Origin: Populus alba
Taxonomy: Eukaryota; Streptophyta; Magnoliopsida; Malpighiales; Salicaceae
Reading direction: 5' to 3'
DNA: 64,000 nucleotides
Assembly (NCBI RefSeq): GCF_005239225.2
Contig: NC_133284.1
Span: 34,052,758 to 34,116,757 of the forward strand
Shown here: one piece after another, positions 1-10,320 of the stretch
How positions within the stretch are numbered: position 1 is the first letter of the stretch
Layout of the letters: each line of letters starts with the position of its first letter
Translations under genes and position numbers: made by a program
Notes under the pieces: model-generated
The model's input: the letters and a program-made list of their open reading frames with translations, nothing else
Databases searched by the model: none
Told to the model about the DNA's origin: nothing

Positions 1-1768
1 GATGTGTGAAGACTTAGGGTTTCTTTATCCAAATATTAACAGTGAATAATAACAAGTAATTCCCAATAATATTTTGGATATCCATCAATTTGGGATTTCT
101 TTATCCAAACATTAACGGTGAATAATAGATGAATTCCCCCCAAAATAAAATTTTATATTTTTTTGGAATATTTGCCAATAACCTTTGGAGTTTTACAAAC
201 ATGTTGTAAAATCTAGAAATGCAAGAAAATAATTTTTGTTGTGTTTAAGAAATCTATGCGAAAACACATTTTCAAAACTTTCAATATTTAAAAAAAAAAA
301 ATGTTCAAAACATGTTAAGGTATTGGCCATATGCAACACACAAGAAAACCTTTTTTTTTTTTTTTGTCAAAACATGAATAACACGATTACACAAACATCA
401 CAACAAATGTTTGCCTATTCCAAAATTTGCAAGAAGCTTAAAACAATTCATCTCAAATAAACAAGGTTTGGCACACCAATTTAAAACACAAGTTAGTGTG
501 CACAAAGCATAAAAACAAATTCCTAAAGCTAAAAAAAATTACAACATGAACCGTGACCCCCCCTACAACCTCAAAAAAAAAAAAAAAAAAAAACAAAGAA
601 GACAGGGTAAACCCAAAATCAACAAAAGAAGAAGAAAAGAAAGAATCCTTAACAAAAGAAAGGGACCCTCCCTCATGTTTTTTTTTTTTTTCAAACTCTC
701 TCTTCTGCACCTAATAACCTATTTCGAGAGAACGCTCGAGCGAAGGGAGAAAGTAATGGTGGAGACTTTTAAAGCTCACGGTTCCTTACGACCAGGGAGT
801 AAAAAAACACAGCTCTAACAACGATAATAAACTAAACTCAAAGACATAGGAGGGACAGTGGGCAAGCAAGCCACTTTGTTGCTCAGATGGAAAATGAATG
901 TCCCCAAAACAAGAGCATAAACATATTTTTTTGAAAAGAAACAAAAACCAAACAAACAACTTTAAATATGTCAAAGATGAAGGAAGTCGACACTTATACC
1001 TGCAAATCTTGCATGTTTTAAATGCAGAAGATGAGACACAAACTGATGGACAAGCTTCTACCTTTTGCCTCTAAAAACCAAAGAAAGACTTCCTCTTTTG
1101 TTCTCATGGCTTTTTTGGTTTTACTGTCGCCTCCCTCTCGTTTTTTCCTCTCTCTTTTTTCTTTCACAGTGATGAAAGGATCAAAGAAAGAACCCATATG
1201 TTCCTCTGTTATCTGCACTATCCTTTCCTCTCACTGTCTTTTTTTTTTTTTTTTCAGCTCTCTCTTTTTCTTACTCCTTTCTTCCTCTTTTCTGTCATAC
1301 TTCTCTTTCTTTTTTTTCCCATTTCCCCCCTCTTTTAGGTCAGCAGAGGCAGGGTATATATAGTCTATACACAGCTCTTATTCGAAAAGATTCAATGCAT
1401 TAATTTAATATGCAAATCCCAGCTGATTTGCAGCCAAATAAAACAAATAAGGAAACTACAATATTCTCATTGATTATGTGCTGATTCTAGTGATTTCTTT
1501 CCAACATTAACACATCATCCCAACCATTAGATGATGGTGAGGTTCTTTTTTTTATGGCATTTTACAATTGTCAAAAGTTGTTGTTTCCTATGAATTATAG
1601 CTGCACAAAAATGTGATTTTCCTTATTTGATGTGGTAGAAATCCCATCATTTATGATGATCCAGCCCCCTCTCCAGCTTCCAGTATCCTTCTTCAATTAA
1701 ATCCCTCATTTTAGCACTTTTCAATTCAGTCCTTGGTCGGAAAAAAAATCTTTCGAATTAGGCCTGCG
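1..1768. other. Intergenic AT-rich DNA, no gene recognised
   Basis: This stretch holds long A and T homopolymers (for example around 571-592 and 1239-1256) and a strongly CT-rich tract at about 1080-1340. Open frames here are low-complexity and have no recognisable domain. The CT-rich tract could be promoter or 5' leader sequence of a gene outside my reach, but nothing downstream supports that. Confidence 0.6.
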
Positions 1769-2510
1769 AACTTGGGCTAAACCCTTCTCGCGGCAGGAAT
1801 CTCAACTTTCACATTAAATATTCAAATGAGAATGTCTTGAGCTTCTGATATCAAAATCACATGATTCAAAAGCCTAAATTCATCTACGCGTCTAGGACTA
1901 GAACTTTGATGAAGGGTTCAAAGTGAGATAAAATCATTTTAGAGCAGAATCTGGCAGTAATCTGGTTGGTCAAAAAGGGTCTCTTGATCTAATTCAGAAA
2001 CTGATAATACCGAGCATCATGATATGACTTGAAATATGAACTAAGAACAACGACAAACAAAAATTATGATGGAAGTGGAGTCTTTAGTGCAAAACTTGGG
2101 TTAGGATCCTTCTCGAGGCAAAATTCTCTGCTTTCTCATTAGATATTCACATAGGATTATCTTATACTTCTGATATCAAAATCAGGAGATTCATAAACCC
2201 AAATTCATCGACGTGTACAAGTCTACAACTTTCATGAAGGGTTCAAAGTGATATAAATTCTTTTTGAAGAACATAATTGCAACCAAACTTGGCTGGAAAC
2301 CTTCTCGCGATAGGATTGTTTGCTTTCACGCTAAATTTCAAAAGGAAATATCTTGAGCATCTGTTATTGAAACCAGACGATTCAAAAAATCAAATTCATC
2401 TACGTGTCCCAGACTAGAACTTTGATGAAGGATTTAAAGTGAGATAAAATTGTTTTGGATAACAGAATATGACAGGAATCTGGTTGGTCAAAAAGGTTTT
2501 CTTGATTTGA
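1769..2510. repeat. Three diverged tandem copies of a 220-320 bp unit
   Basis: The same ordered set of phrases occurs three times, beginning near 1769, 2091 and 2283. Each copy has 'aacttgg' followed by 'ccttctcg', then 'tctgatatcaaaatca' (changed to 'tctgttattgaaacca' in copy 3), 'aaattcatc', 'acgtgt' or 'acgcgt', 'gatgaagg' or 'catgaagg', and 'caaagtgagataaaat' or a close variant. Copies 1 and 3 also share 'atctggttggtcaaaaag'. No open frame runs through the units. Confidence 0.8.
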
Positions 2511-3060
2511 CAATGCCGAACATCCAAATCTAAGTGAGAGTCTGCCATAAGAACAGTGACCGCTAGGAACCAATAAAGGTGTAGGTCAATTCTTCAACAT
2601 GTCATGAGTGACAAAATATAGTTAGGATGGTTAGATATCGTATGAAACCAAGTCAGAATCAGAGCTTAAGTTGGAACAAAAAATTACGACAACGGTAGAA
2701 TTATTTTTAAAAAAAATGCAAATTCTAAGGGATTTATATGAAGACTCCTTATCAACCTAAGAAACCTGACGCTTTTGGCAGCAAAGAGGAGGATAAAAAG
2801 AGTAGAAAAGCTCAAACAGGGTTCGAAAAAAATTTCTTTCTCCTTCGCTTTTGTCAATTTTCCAGCAAACATGAGCTACACTCCTGCACTTGGTTCAAAA
2901 GGAGTACACACCATCTTCACCACGTGGGGTCCAAAAATGAGTAACAATAATATTTATAAAAAAAAAAATTATATTAAGAAACCCAAGAATATTGATAACA
3001 CAAATTATAATATTTTTATAGTAATACTTAGAATTATATAATTATAATAAAAATTATAAT
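2511..3060. other. Intergenic, no gene recognised
   Basis: Mixed-composition DNA that becomes strongly AT-rich after 2945. Overlapping short frames at 2684-3041 show no known motif and lie on both strands, as expected by chance. Confidence 0.5.
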
Positions 3061-4380
3061 ATTTATAACACAACCCAAGACCAAAGAAAAATAGGTCCTA
3101 CTGCAGGACCCATGCCAATTGAGTCCTGATGCAGGCGCCCAAAGTTATGCATGCCAAGCGCTAGGTGGTTGCCATCTGGAGTGTAGCTTGCCCAATGCTC
3201 ATGCTTGACAGCCAAACGCCAAATGTCTGCAGCCCCAGTGGGTGAGCCTCCAACCTAGCACTTAGGGCCTACAAGCTGCCTAGTAGGTCTGCAGACCCCT
3301 ACACCCTAGGCTATAGCCAAGCGCACTGATCTACCCCTCAACAACCAAGGCTATGCAAACCAAGCTCCAGGTGGTTATGGCCAGGTAGGCATGACCTAGC
3401 CAATGCCCAAGCCTGGCATGCAAGCACCAGCTGTCCATAGCACTAGTAGGCGTGCCCCCAGCCCGATGCTTGGAGCCTGCAGATTGCAACCTCCCATGCC
3501 CCCACCAAACATGATAAAAATAATATTATTTTTAATATTAATATCATTAAGTATAATAAAAATAATAATATTCATAACACCAATAATACTATTTTTTATA
3601 TTAATACTTTTGATTATAGTAAAAATAATAATATTCATAACACAAACAATACTATTTTTAATATTAATACTAATATTTAGAACACAAACAATACTATTTT
3701 TAATATTAACACCTTTAACTATAATAAAAAAAATATATTTATAATACAGATAATAATATTTTTAATTATATTACTTTTAATAATAAAAATAAATAATCTT
3801 TATTAGACAAATAATAATATTTTTAACACTAATAATAATAATGATAATTGTTATTATATTTGTTTTTCATTTTTCTTCTTTGCAGGGTTTGCCAATCCAT
3901 AATAATATTCATAACACAAATAATACTATTTTTAATATTAATACTTTTAATTATAATAAAAAAATATTTATAATACATATAATAATATTTTTAATTATAT
4001 TACTTTTAATTATAATAAAAAAATAATATTTATAAGGCAAATAATAATATTTTTAACAATAATAATAATGATAATTATTTTTATATTTTTTTTCATTTTT
4101 CTTCTCTGCAAGGTATGCCGATCTAGCCATATGGGCCTCTAAACCCAAGGGCGGTCAAAATAGAACTCGGCTGCCGGGTTTGCACCCAGCGTGCAAGTCT
4201 GCAGGCCAAGCGCTCGGGTCTACAGACCTTAGTGTCACAGGCCTGTAGACCCGCTAAGCCTGGGGCTGCAGCCACGCGCTCGGGTTTGCCTTTAATGCCC
4301 AAGGCTAGGCAGACCAAATACAGGTGGGTGCAGCCTATGGCGCTTGGGTCCTGCAAGCTGCAGCCTTACTATATTCCTAC
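3060..4380. repeat. Two GC-richer islands around an AT-rich tandem duplication
   Basis: Islands at about 3080-3510 and 4110-4375 are rich in phrases such as 'gcccaag', 'ctgcagacc', 'caagcgct' and 'ggcctgtagacc'. They are separated by AT-rich DNA in which a segment of roughly 200 bp recurs: 'aataatattcataacacaaa' near 3625 and near 3900, 'aataataatatttttaaca' near 3810 and near 4040, and 'tttttcatttttcttct' followed by 'tgca' near 3864 and 4092. No coding potential is evident. It looks like a decayed repeat cluster of unknown class. Confidence 0.6.
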
Positions 4381-4593
4381 TAAATAGTGCAGTCTATAAT
4401 AAAAACACTTACAACTTATAGTACCTGTATTATAGTGTAGAACAGTGCAATTTATAGTAAAAATACTTATAATGCACATAGCCCTAGTATTAATAAAACA
4501 CTGATTAGTTTTAGTTATAGTTAATTCGCTACATTCTTTACGCAAAACAAAAGCAGTTTTATGGCATGTTGGATTGGCAAGAGAAAGAATACC

Positions 4594-4633
<40 letters not shown>

Positions 4634-5192
4634 AAAAAAAATTAATTTAAAGCGAACAAAAATCATTTTTTTGTAAAAACACTTCAGAACAGCAAGAATA
4701 AAGGGTGGCCTTTGTCAGGAAAAGATTACAAGCTTGTATAATTGAGCTATGAAACCGTGGAAAGGGATACTTGAAAGCTTAGCTGGGAGATATGTTGTGT
4801 AGATCCTTGCTGCCTTTGGTCAATCCTCTGTGAGAGAGTTTCGATGTATCCAAGGTCTACACAGGGTGTGTTGAGTTTCACAAAACTACCATGTGTTTTG
4901 TTGAATGTCCCTTCAAGAAAAACATTCCATGCTTTTTTTTATTTTTTATTACCATAGATGTTTAAACTTTTCTGATTTGGGTGTGTTGTGCTTGTATTTG
5001 ATTGATTATTTGGGCTCAATATATGAGATGGACTTTTCTGCTGCTTCTGCATTTAGCAATAACAACACATTCTTTAAAAAAAAAAAAAAAAGAATTAAAA
5101 TCGCAACTTTATTAATTTGTAAATGAGATACATTATAAAAGAAATGATGAATACTGTAAATCGCCAAAACCATTATTCTTGTCTGCCTCGTT
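4381..5192. other. Intergenic with a (TA)n microsatellite
   Basis: Contains a (TA)n tract at 4597-4631 and A/T homopolymers. The part nearest 5192 should hold the 3' UTR of the minus-strand glucosyltransferase. No other gene is seen. Confidence 0.6.
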
Positions 5193-6647
5193 TCAAGGGC
5201 GACGACGCCTCAGCTCTTCAATCAAAGCATTGAAATCAGAGTAAGAAGATCCACCTTCTTCAACAGCCTTCCTGGCCGTTTCTCCTAGCTTCTTTGCTCT
5301 GCTCCTCGTTTCCTCTGCCTCTTCACCCACCATAATTTGAGTGATTGTCTTCTCTACAGCTTCACTTTTAACATGATCTCCATGCATTCTAAGCCATTCC
5401 TTAACTCCAACACCAACTCCTGTTTTCAAAACTTCAGTCACCAACTTTTCATTATAGAATTGCTCAGCAAATATTGGCCATGTAACCATTGGTTTCCCTG
5501 CAGTTATGCCTTCAAGAGTTGAGTTCCATCCACAATGAGTCACAAATGCCCCTATTGCTTCATGATCAAGAATCAAAACCTGGGGTGCCCATCCTCTGAT
5601 AATCAGTCCCATGCCTTCCATTCTTTCCTCAAATCCTTCAGGTAACCAATCTTCCTTGTCTTCTTGACCCTTTTTGTTTCTTGTAACTACCCAGATAAAC
5701 TGCTGACCAGAAGCTTCGAGACCTGCTGCAATCTCCTTAAGCTGAGAGTCAGTGAAGATGGTCATGCTTCCAAAACAAATATAAACAACTGAATTTGGTT
5801 TCTTTGAGTCGAGCCACTTCAAACACTCATGCTGATCAATTGAGGTTTCTTTTCCTCTTCCAGCTTTATCTTCAGTGTCTCTATTGCATAGTGAAACTGG
5901 GCCTACATTCCAAGCCCTTGTGCCCACCTTCTTGTAGTAAGCTGCGTAAGCTGGCTCAAGCTCATAAAAGCTGTTGACAACAACACCGAAGCTCCTCAAT
6001 TCTGCTTCTTTAGATGCTTTCATGATCTTGCTAAAGTAATTTTCATCATTTTCTCTTACAAAATCTGGCAGTTGCATCTTTGTCAACTTTATATCACCAG
6101 GAAGATCAGGCACCACGAAAGGTTCGGAATCTGATGAAACTTTCTTGTGTGGCTCATAAAGCCTCACACATTCTGCAGCACTTAAAGCAAAGTTACTAGT
6201 GCCATGAAACACTAGCCTCGGAATTCCAAATTTGGCAGCAGCATCAGTAGCCCAGGGAAAGAACATATCAGCAACAATGCAATCAGGGTGGCATTCTTGT
6301 AGCACCTTCTCAAAGGGTGCTTGAAGCAAGGTTGTGGCCTTGAGAAACTTTGTGGTCATTTCCCTTGCATTTTCGCTGAAAATGAAGGCATCTGTATTTT
6401 CATATCCTTCAGGCAAACCTGCCTCTGCCGCAGGGAATTTGATGGTTAAGATATTAATATCAAAACCCAACTCTTTGTTTTTTTGGATTGTTTTCGAAAA
6501 GAGAGGCGCGTTTAGAGGAGAGGTGATGATAGTTGTCTTTATGCCTCGAGAAGCAAAAAGCTTGGCCATGTCCACGGATGGTATCATGTGGCCATGAGCA
6601 AAGAAGGGGAAGAAGAGAATGTGCAATTGGTGACCCAAACTACCCAT
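5193..6647 (-). CDS. UDP-glycosyltransferase, UGT73 type (copy 1)
   Basis: Intact single-exon family 1 glycosyltransferase of 484 residues, the usual length. Such enzymes move glucose from UDP-glucose to hydroxyls of small phenolics, flavonoids or terpenoids in the cytosol. The N-terminal acceptor domain has the catalytic His of FAHGHMIP (His20) and its partner Asp127 in IVADMFFPW. The C-terminal PSPG box runs from Trp353 to Gln396, exactly 44 residues, with HCGWNS and AEQ; the terminal Gln fits UDP-glucose as donor. The start is the ATG at 6647, matching the family's short N-terminus. Copy 2 (8391-9842) is closely similar, and with the pseudogene at 14116-15493 they form a tandem cluster on one strand. 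FFPF.AHGHMIP and the sequence as a whole fit UGT73, and the synteny suggests UGT73B. The acceptor cannot be read from sequence. Confidence 0.95.
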   Translation of the reverse strand: MGSLGHQLHILFFPFFAHGHMIPSVDMAKLFASRGIKTTIITSPLNAPLFSKTIQKNKELGFDINILTIKFPAAEAGLPEGYENTDAFIFSENAREMTTKFLKATTLLQAPFEKVLQECHPDCIVADMFFPWATDAAAKFGIPRLVFHGTSNFALSAAECVRLYEPHKKVSSDSEPFVVPDLPGDIKLTKMQLPDFVRENDENYFSKIMKASKEAELRSFGVVVNSFYELEPAYAAYYKKVGTRAWNVGPVSLCNRDTEDKAGRGKETSIDQHECLKWLDSKKPNSVVYICFGSMTIFTDSQLKEIAAGLEASGQQFIWVVTRNKKGQEDKEDWLPEGFEERMEGMGLIIRGWAPQVLILDHEAIGAFVTHCGWNSTLEGITAGKPMVTWPIFAEQFYNEKLVTEVLKTGVGVGVKEWLRMHGDHVKSEAVEKTITQIMVGEEAEETRSRAKKLGETARKAVEEGGSSYSDFNALIEELRRRRP

Positions 6648-6785
6648 CTGGCCTTGTAGAATAAAAAAAGAACTGAACTGAATTTGTCAATGAAAGATGG
6701 GAGTGACGATGAAGATGAAGAAAAGCTTGAGCTGATTTTGTCTTTCTATGCTTATGGACCCAATATCTTCCTGGACATGAAGTGG

Positions 6786-6795
6786 TATTTATAAA
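6786..6795 (-). promoter_or_regulatory. TATA box of UGT copy 1
   Basis: On the minus strand the sequence reads TTTATAAATA about 140 bp upstream of the ATG at 6647. That leaves about 110 bp for a 5' leader, a normal spacing. Confidence 0.6.
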
Positions 6796-7299
6796 CAGAC
6801 AGGTCTAGGCATCTGAGATTTTGATGCAAGAGTATTATTTAACTACATTTTTCTCGCGCTACGAAATTTCCTGCCATGCTAGATTTTTCTCTTAACTTCG
6901 TATTATTTAACTACACACACGTCTTTGCTCCTGTCAAAAAGTAATCAATTCTAGAAGAACGTGCTGGGAAAGCTTGAACAGGTTGTCTGAACTTTTGATC
7001 CGCACAAAACAAATTTCCTTAAAAGTTAAAAGTGGCAAGAGAGTTCCTGCAAAATTAAGATAAGAACGTCCACGGCTGCATTATATTTTTTTTCACTTTT
7101 TTTTCTTTGTTTTTACTAAATAAAGATAATAATTTAATCCATACAAGATGGTTATCGATCCGAATTAATCTGTAGTTATATATTATTTGATATGTAATAC
7201 ACAGAATTTTATCAAACCCTAACCGAACTTAAAACATTTAAATATTCATTCCTTATACTTCAAGTTTTAGATACGTAATCATCCACGTACTATTTATTA

Positions 7300-7339
<40 letters not shown>

Positions 7340-8390
7340 TAATAAACAATAAAATATAAATATAATAGGAACAGATAATGTGATTCACCTAGTATAATCC
7401 ATATTTTTTAAAGAAGTTATTTAAAGAGTTAATTAGATGCACTCTTTTCTTCTAGTTTTATTATTCATTTGTGTTAATTGTTTGTACGTAGGTGATTATA
7501 GCAATCAAATTAATTAGATGCACTCTCCTAGATTTTGATCTTTTATTTCAAGTTTTATCATTGATTTTAAATTTATAATTTATATAAAACAAGAAAATAA
7601 ATAGATCATAGAATATTAAGTCATTATTATTTCTATAATATATTAAATCATGTCGATTCAATTTGAAATTAATGATTTAAATCTAAAAACATGATCCAAA
7701 GTAAAATAAGAACATGTTCCTACTAGAACAAATTATTTTTAATGATTGCCCAATTCCGTGATTAATAGCTCCCAGTATTGCACTGCAAGCGTAGAACACT
7801 CAAGACGACTTCTTTACTATGACATACGCTCTTACATCACGACCCTAAGTAGAAGACAAAAGAGTGATACACTCAAGACGACTTCTTGATTCCTGAAAGG
7901 CGGTAGAGGCTTGAAGCCTTGAACTAGTAATACATTCATGAATGTGTGAGCTCCAATGATGCTTCCGGATGCATAATTTTCACGCTTTAAAAAAAAATAG
8001 AGGACGAGATACAAAACTTTATACAGCAGCAGCAGTAAGCAGGTATTTTTTATTTAAAAATATATCAAGATGTGTTTTTCAGTTTTGTATTCGGGAGCTT
8101 CTTCAACCTCTGCTTTGCTTTATAACCAAGCTTTGTGGGCAGAGATTGGCTTATTCACACTGCACCAAATTTCACTGAAGCATGCAGTTTGTTTGCATAC
8201 AAGAAGCACTGAATGAGAGCTGGCGATCACCATAAAAGAAAGAGATTAAGGGAGATGGTAAGGGTTCAAAGCATGTAAAAAATAATTCATCAGAAACATG
8301 CGCTCTCCTCTCTCACTAAACAACATTCTATAAAATCAAGTTCCCTGCCATAGCTTAAAAACCTGAAATCTTCCTACTGCTTGCTTGTTT
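6796..8390. other. Intergenic between UGT copies 1 and 2
   Basis: AT-rich DNA with a (TA)n tract at about 7304-7335, flanked by short inverted 'tattatttaata' and 'tattaaataata' arms. An identical string 'cactcaagacgacttctt' occurs near 7798 and again near 7871, a small local duplication. Frames of about 60-70 codons at 7832-8178 are featureless. The part near 8390 should hold the 3' UTR of copy 2. Confidence 0.55.
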
Positions 8391-9842
8391 TCAGTGGCGC
8401 CTGCCTCTTAATTCTTCAATTAGAGCATTCAAATTAGAGTAAGATGAACCATCTTCTTCGATAGCCCTCTTTGCCATTCCTGCAAGGGCCTCAACTCTGC
8501 TTCTCATTTCCTTTGCTTCTTCACCTGTCATGATTCGAGTTACGGCCTTTTCTACTGCTCCACTCGTAATTTTATCCCCGTACACTGTAACCCATTGTTG
8601 AACACCAACAGCCACACCAATTTTTAGCACGTCAGTCACCAGCTTCTCGTTAAAGAATTGTTCTGCGGAAACTGGCCATGTTACCATTGGCTTCCCGGCA
8701 GCAATGCCTTCAATGGTCGAATTCCACCCACAATGAGTCACAAACCCCCCTACAGCTTCGTGATCAAGAATCACTACTTGTGGCGCCCATCCTCTTACAA
8801 TCAGTCCCTTGGTTTCCATTCTTTTCTCAAATCCCTCAGGCAACCATTCCTCTTTATCTTTAGCTTTCTTGTCTTTCCTGACAACCCAAATAAACTGCTG
8901 CCCTGAAGCTTCAAGAGCTATTGCAATCTTCTTTAGCTGAGAATCACTGAAATTGGCTACAGTTCCAAAGCATATATAAACAACTGAATTAGGCTTCTTT
9001 GAGTCGAGCCATTTCAAACACTCATGTTCATCAACTGAAGCTTCCTTTCCTCTCTGTGCTTTATCTTCAAATTCTCTATTGCATAGCGAAACGGGGCCTA
9101 TGTGCCATGCCTTCCTACCCAACTCCTTGAAAAAATTAGCATAATCCGACTCGAGCTCATAGAAACTATTGACGACAATCCCATAACTCTTCAATGATGA
9201 TTCTCTGACCTTTTGAATTAACCTAGTAAAATCAGTTTCCACGTTTTGTTTCATATAATCTGGCAGTTGCTTGCTTGTGAACTTGATGTCACCAGGAAGC
9301 TCAGGCACCACAAACAGCTCAGAATCAGAAGAAACTTTCTTGTACGGCTTATATCTGTTCAAGCAATCTGAAGCGCACAAAGAAAAGCAACTGATGCCAT
9401 GAAATACTAATCTTGGAATCCCAAATTTGGCTGCAGCATCAGTAGTCCAAGGAAGGAACATGTCAGCAATAAGACAATCAGGGTGGCATTCTTGTAGTAG
9501 CTTCTCAAGTGGTTGTTGGAGCATGGTTGTTGCCATGAAAAAATCTGTGGTCATTTCTCCCTGTGCCTCATGAGAAGTGATCGAATCTGCGTTTTCGCAT
9601 CCTTCTGGCAATCCAACCTCAACAGCAGGAAACTTGATGGTTTTGATATTGATATCAAAACCCAAACCTTTTGACCTCTGGATTGTTCTGGAAACAAGTG
9701 GTTCATTGAGAGGAGTGGTGACAATGGTTGCTTTCACTCCTCGAGAAGCAAATAGCTTTGCCATGTCTATGGTTGGTATCATGTGGCCATGTGCCATGAA
9801 GGGGAAGAAGAAGATGTGTACCTGATTCTCCTCACCACCCAT
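8391..9842 (-). CDS. UDP-glycosyltransferase, UGT73 type (copy 2)
   Basis: Intact single-exon family 1 glucosyltransferase, 483 residues from the ATG at 9842. The open frame extends five codons further to a TTG, but the ATG gives MGGEENQ and lines up with copy 1. Catalytic His20 sits in FMAHGHMIP and Asp127 in LIADMFLPW. The PSPG box runs from Trp352 to Gln395 with HCGWNS and AEQ, so UDP-glucose is the expected donor. Copies 1 and 2 are collinear over their whole length, which points to tandem duplication followed by divergence mainly in the acceptor-binding half (residues 80-210). A different acceptor is therefore possible. It is very probably cytosolic, since no signal peptide is seen. A weak TATA-like CATATATG lies on the minus strand at 10060-10067, about 220 bp upstream. 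Confidence 0.95.
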   Translation of the reverse strand: MGGEENQVHIFFFPFMAHGHMIPTIDMAKLFASRGVKATIVTTPLNEPLVSRTIQRSKGLGFDINIKTIKFPAVEVGLPEGCENADSITSHEAQGEMTTDFFMATTMLQQPLEKLLQECHPDCLIADMFLPWTTDAAAKFGIPRLVFHGISCFSLCASDCLNRYKPYKKVSSDSELFVVPELPGDIKFTSKQLPDYMKQNVETDFTRLIQKVRESSLKSYGIVVNSFYELESDYANFFKELGRKAWHIGPVSLCNREFEDKAQRGKEASVDEHECLKWLDSKKPNSVVYICFGTVANFSDSQLKKIAIALEASGQQFIWVVRKDKKAKDKEEWLPEGFEKRMETKGLIVRGWAPQVVILDHEAVGGFVTHCGWNSTIEGIAAGKPMVTWPVSAEQFFNEKLVTDVLKIGVAVGVQQWVTVYGDKITSGAVEKAVTRIMTGEEAKEMRSRVEALAGMAKRAIEEDGSSYSNLNALIEELRGRRH

Positions 9843-10260
9843 GTATATTCCTTGCAATCAAAAGACTAAAAGAGGAGCTAATGACGCTGATAATTGGAGA
9901 CAATAATACCGTTAAGCCTTTCAAGATGAACTGGATTGCTGGATTAAGCAGCGAAGAAAATGATGATGTTGCAGACAAGGAATGAAAAGTAAGAGAGAGA
10001 AAGAGAAGCTCAGTCTATTTTTCAATGCGTGGGATGGATGTCTGAAGAATGAGTGGGGCATATATGAGCACTGAGTATTGAACACTACTTTAAATTTATC
10101 AATTTTAACTTCAAAAGTCTGTGGTTTGGTTCTCGTCTCTAGAAAATTGTGACTAATGTATTTTTGTAGACTTGATTTTACAATTCTTTGAACATTATAC
10201 TATTTTTTAAAATAGTGAGAAAATATTCTGCATGTACTGCATAGATTTATTATACTTTAG

Positions 10261-10320
<60 letters not shown>

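Noticed and set aside
1022..1363. 113-codon frame in CT-rich DNA
   Set aside because: The product is almost all Ser/Phe/Leu from the CT tract and shows no domain; low-complexity artefact.
10263..10318. Long (TA)n tract as a terminator or structured RNA
   Set aside because: It is a simple dinucleotide microsatellite; self-complementarity is trivial.
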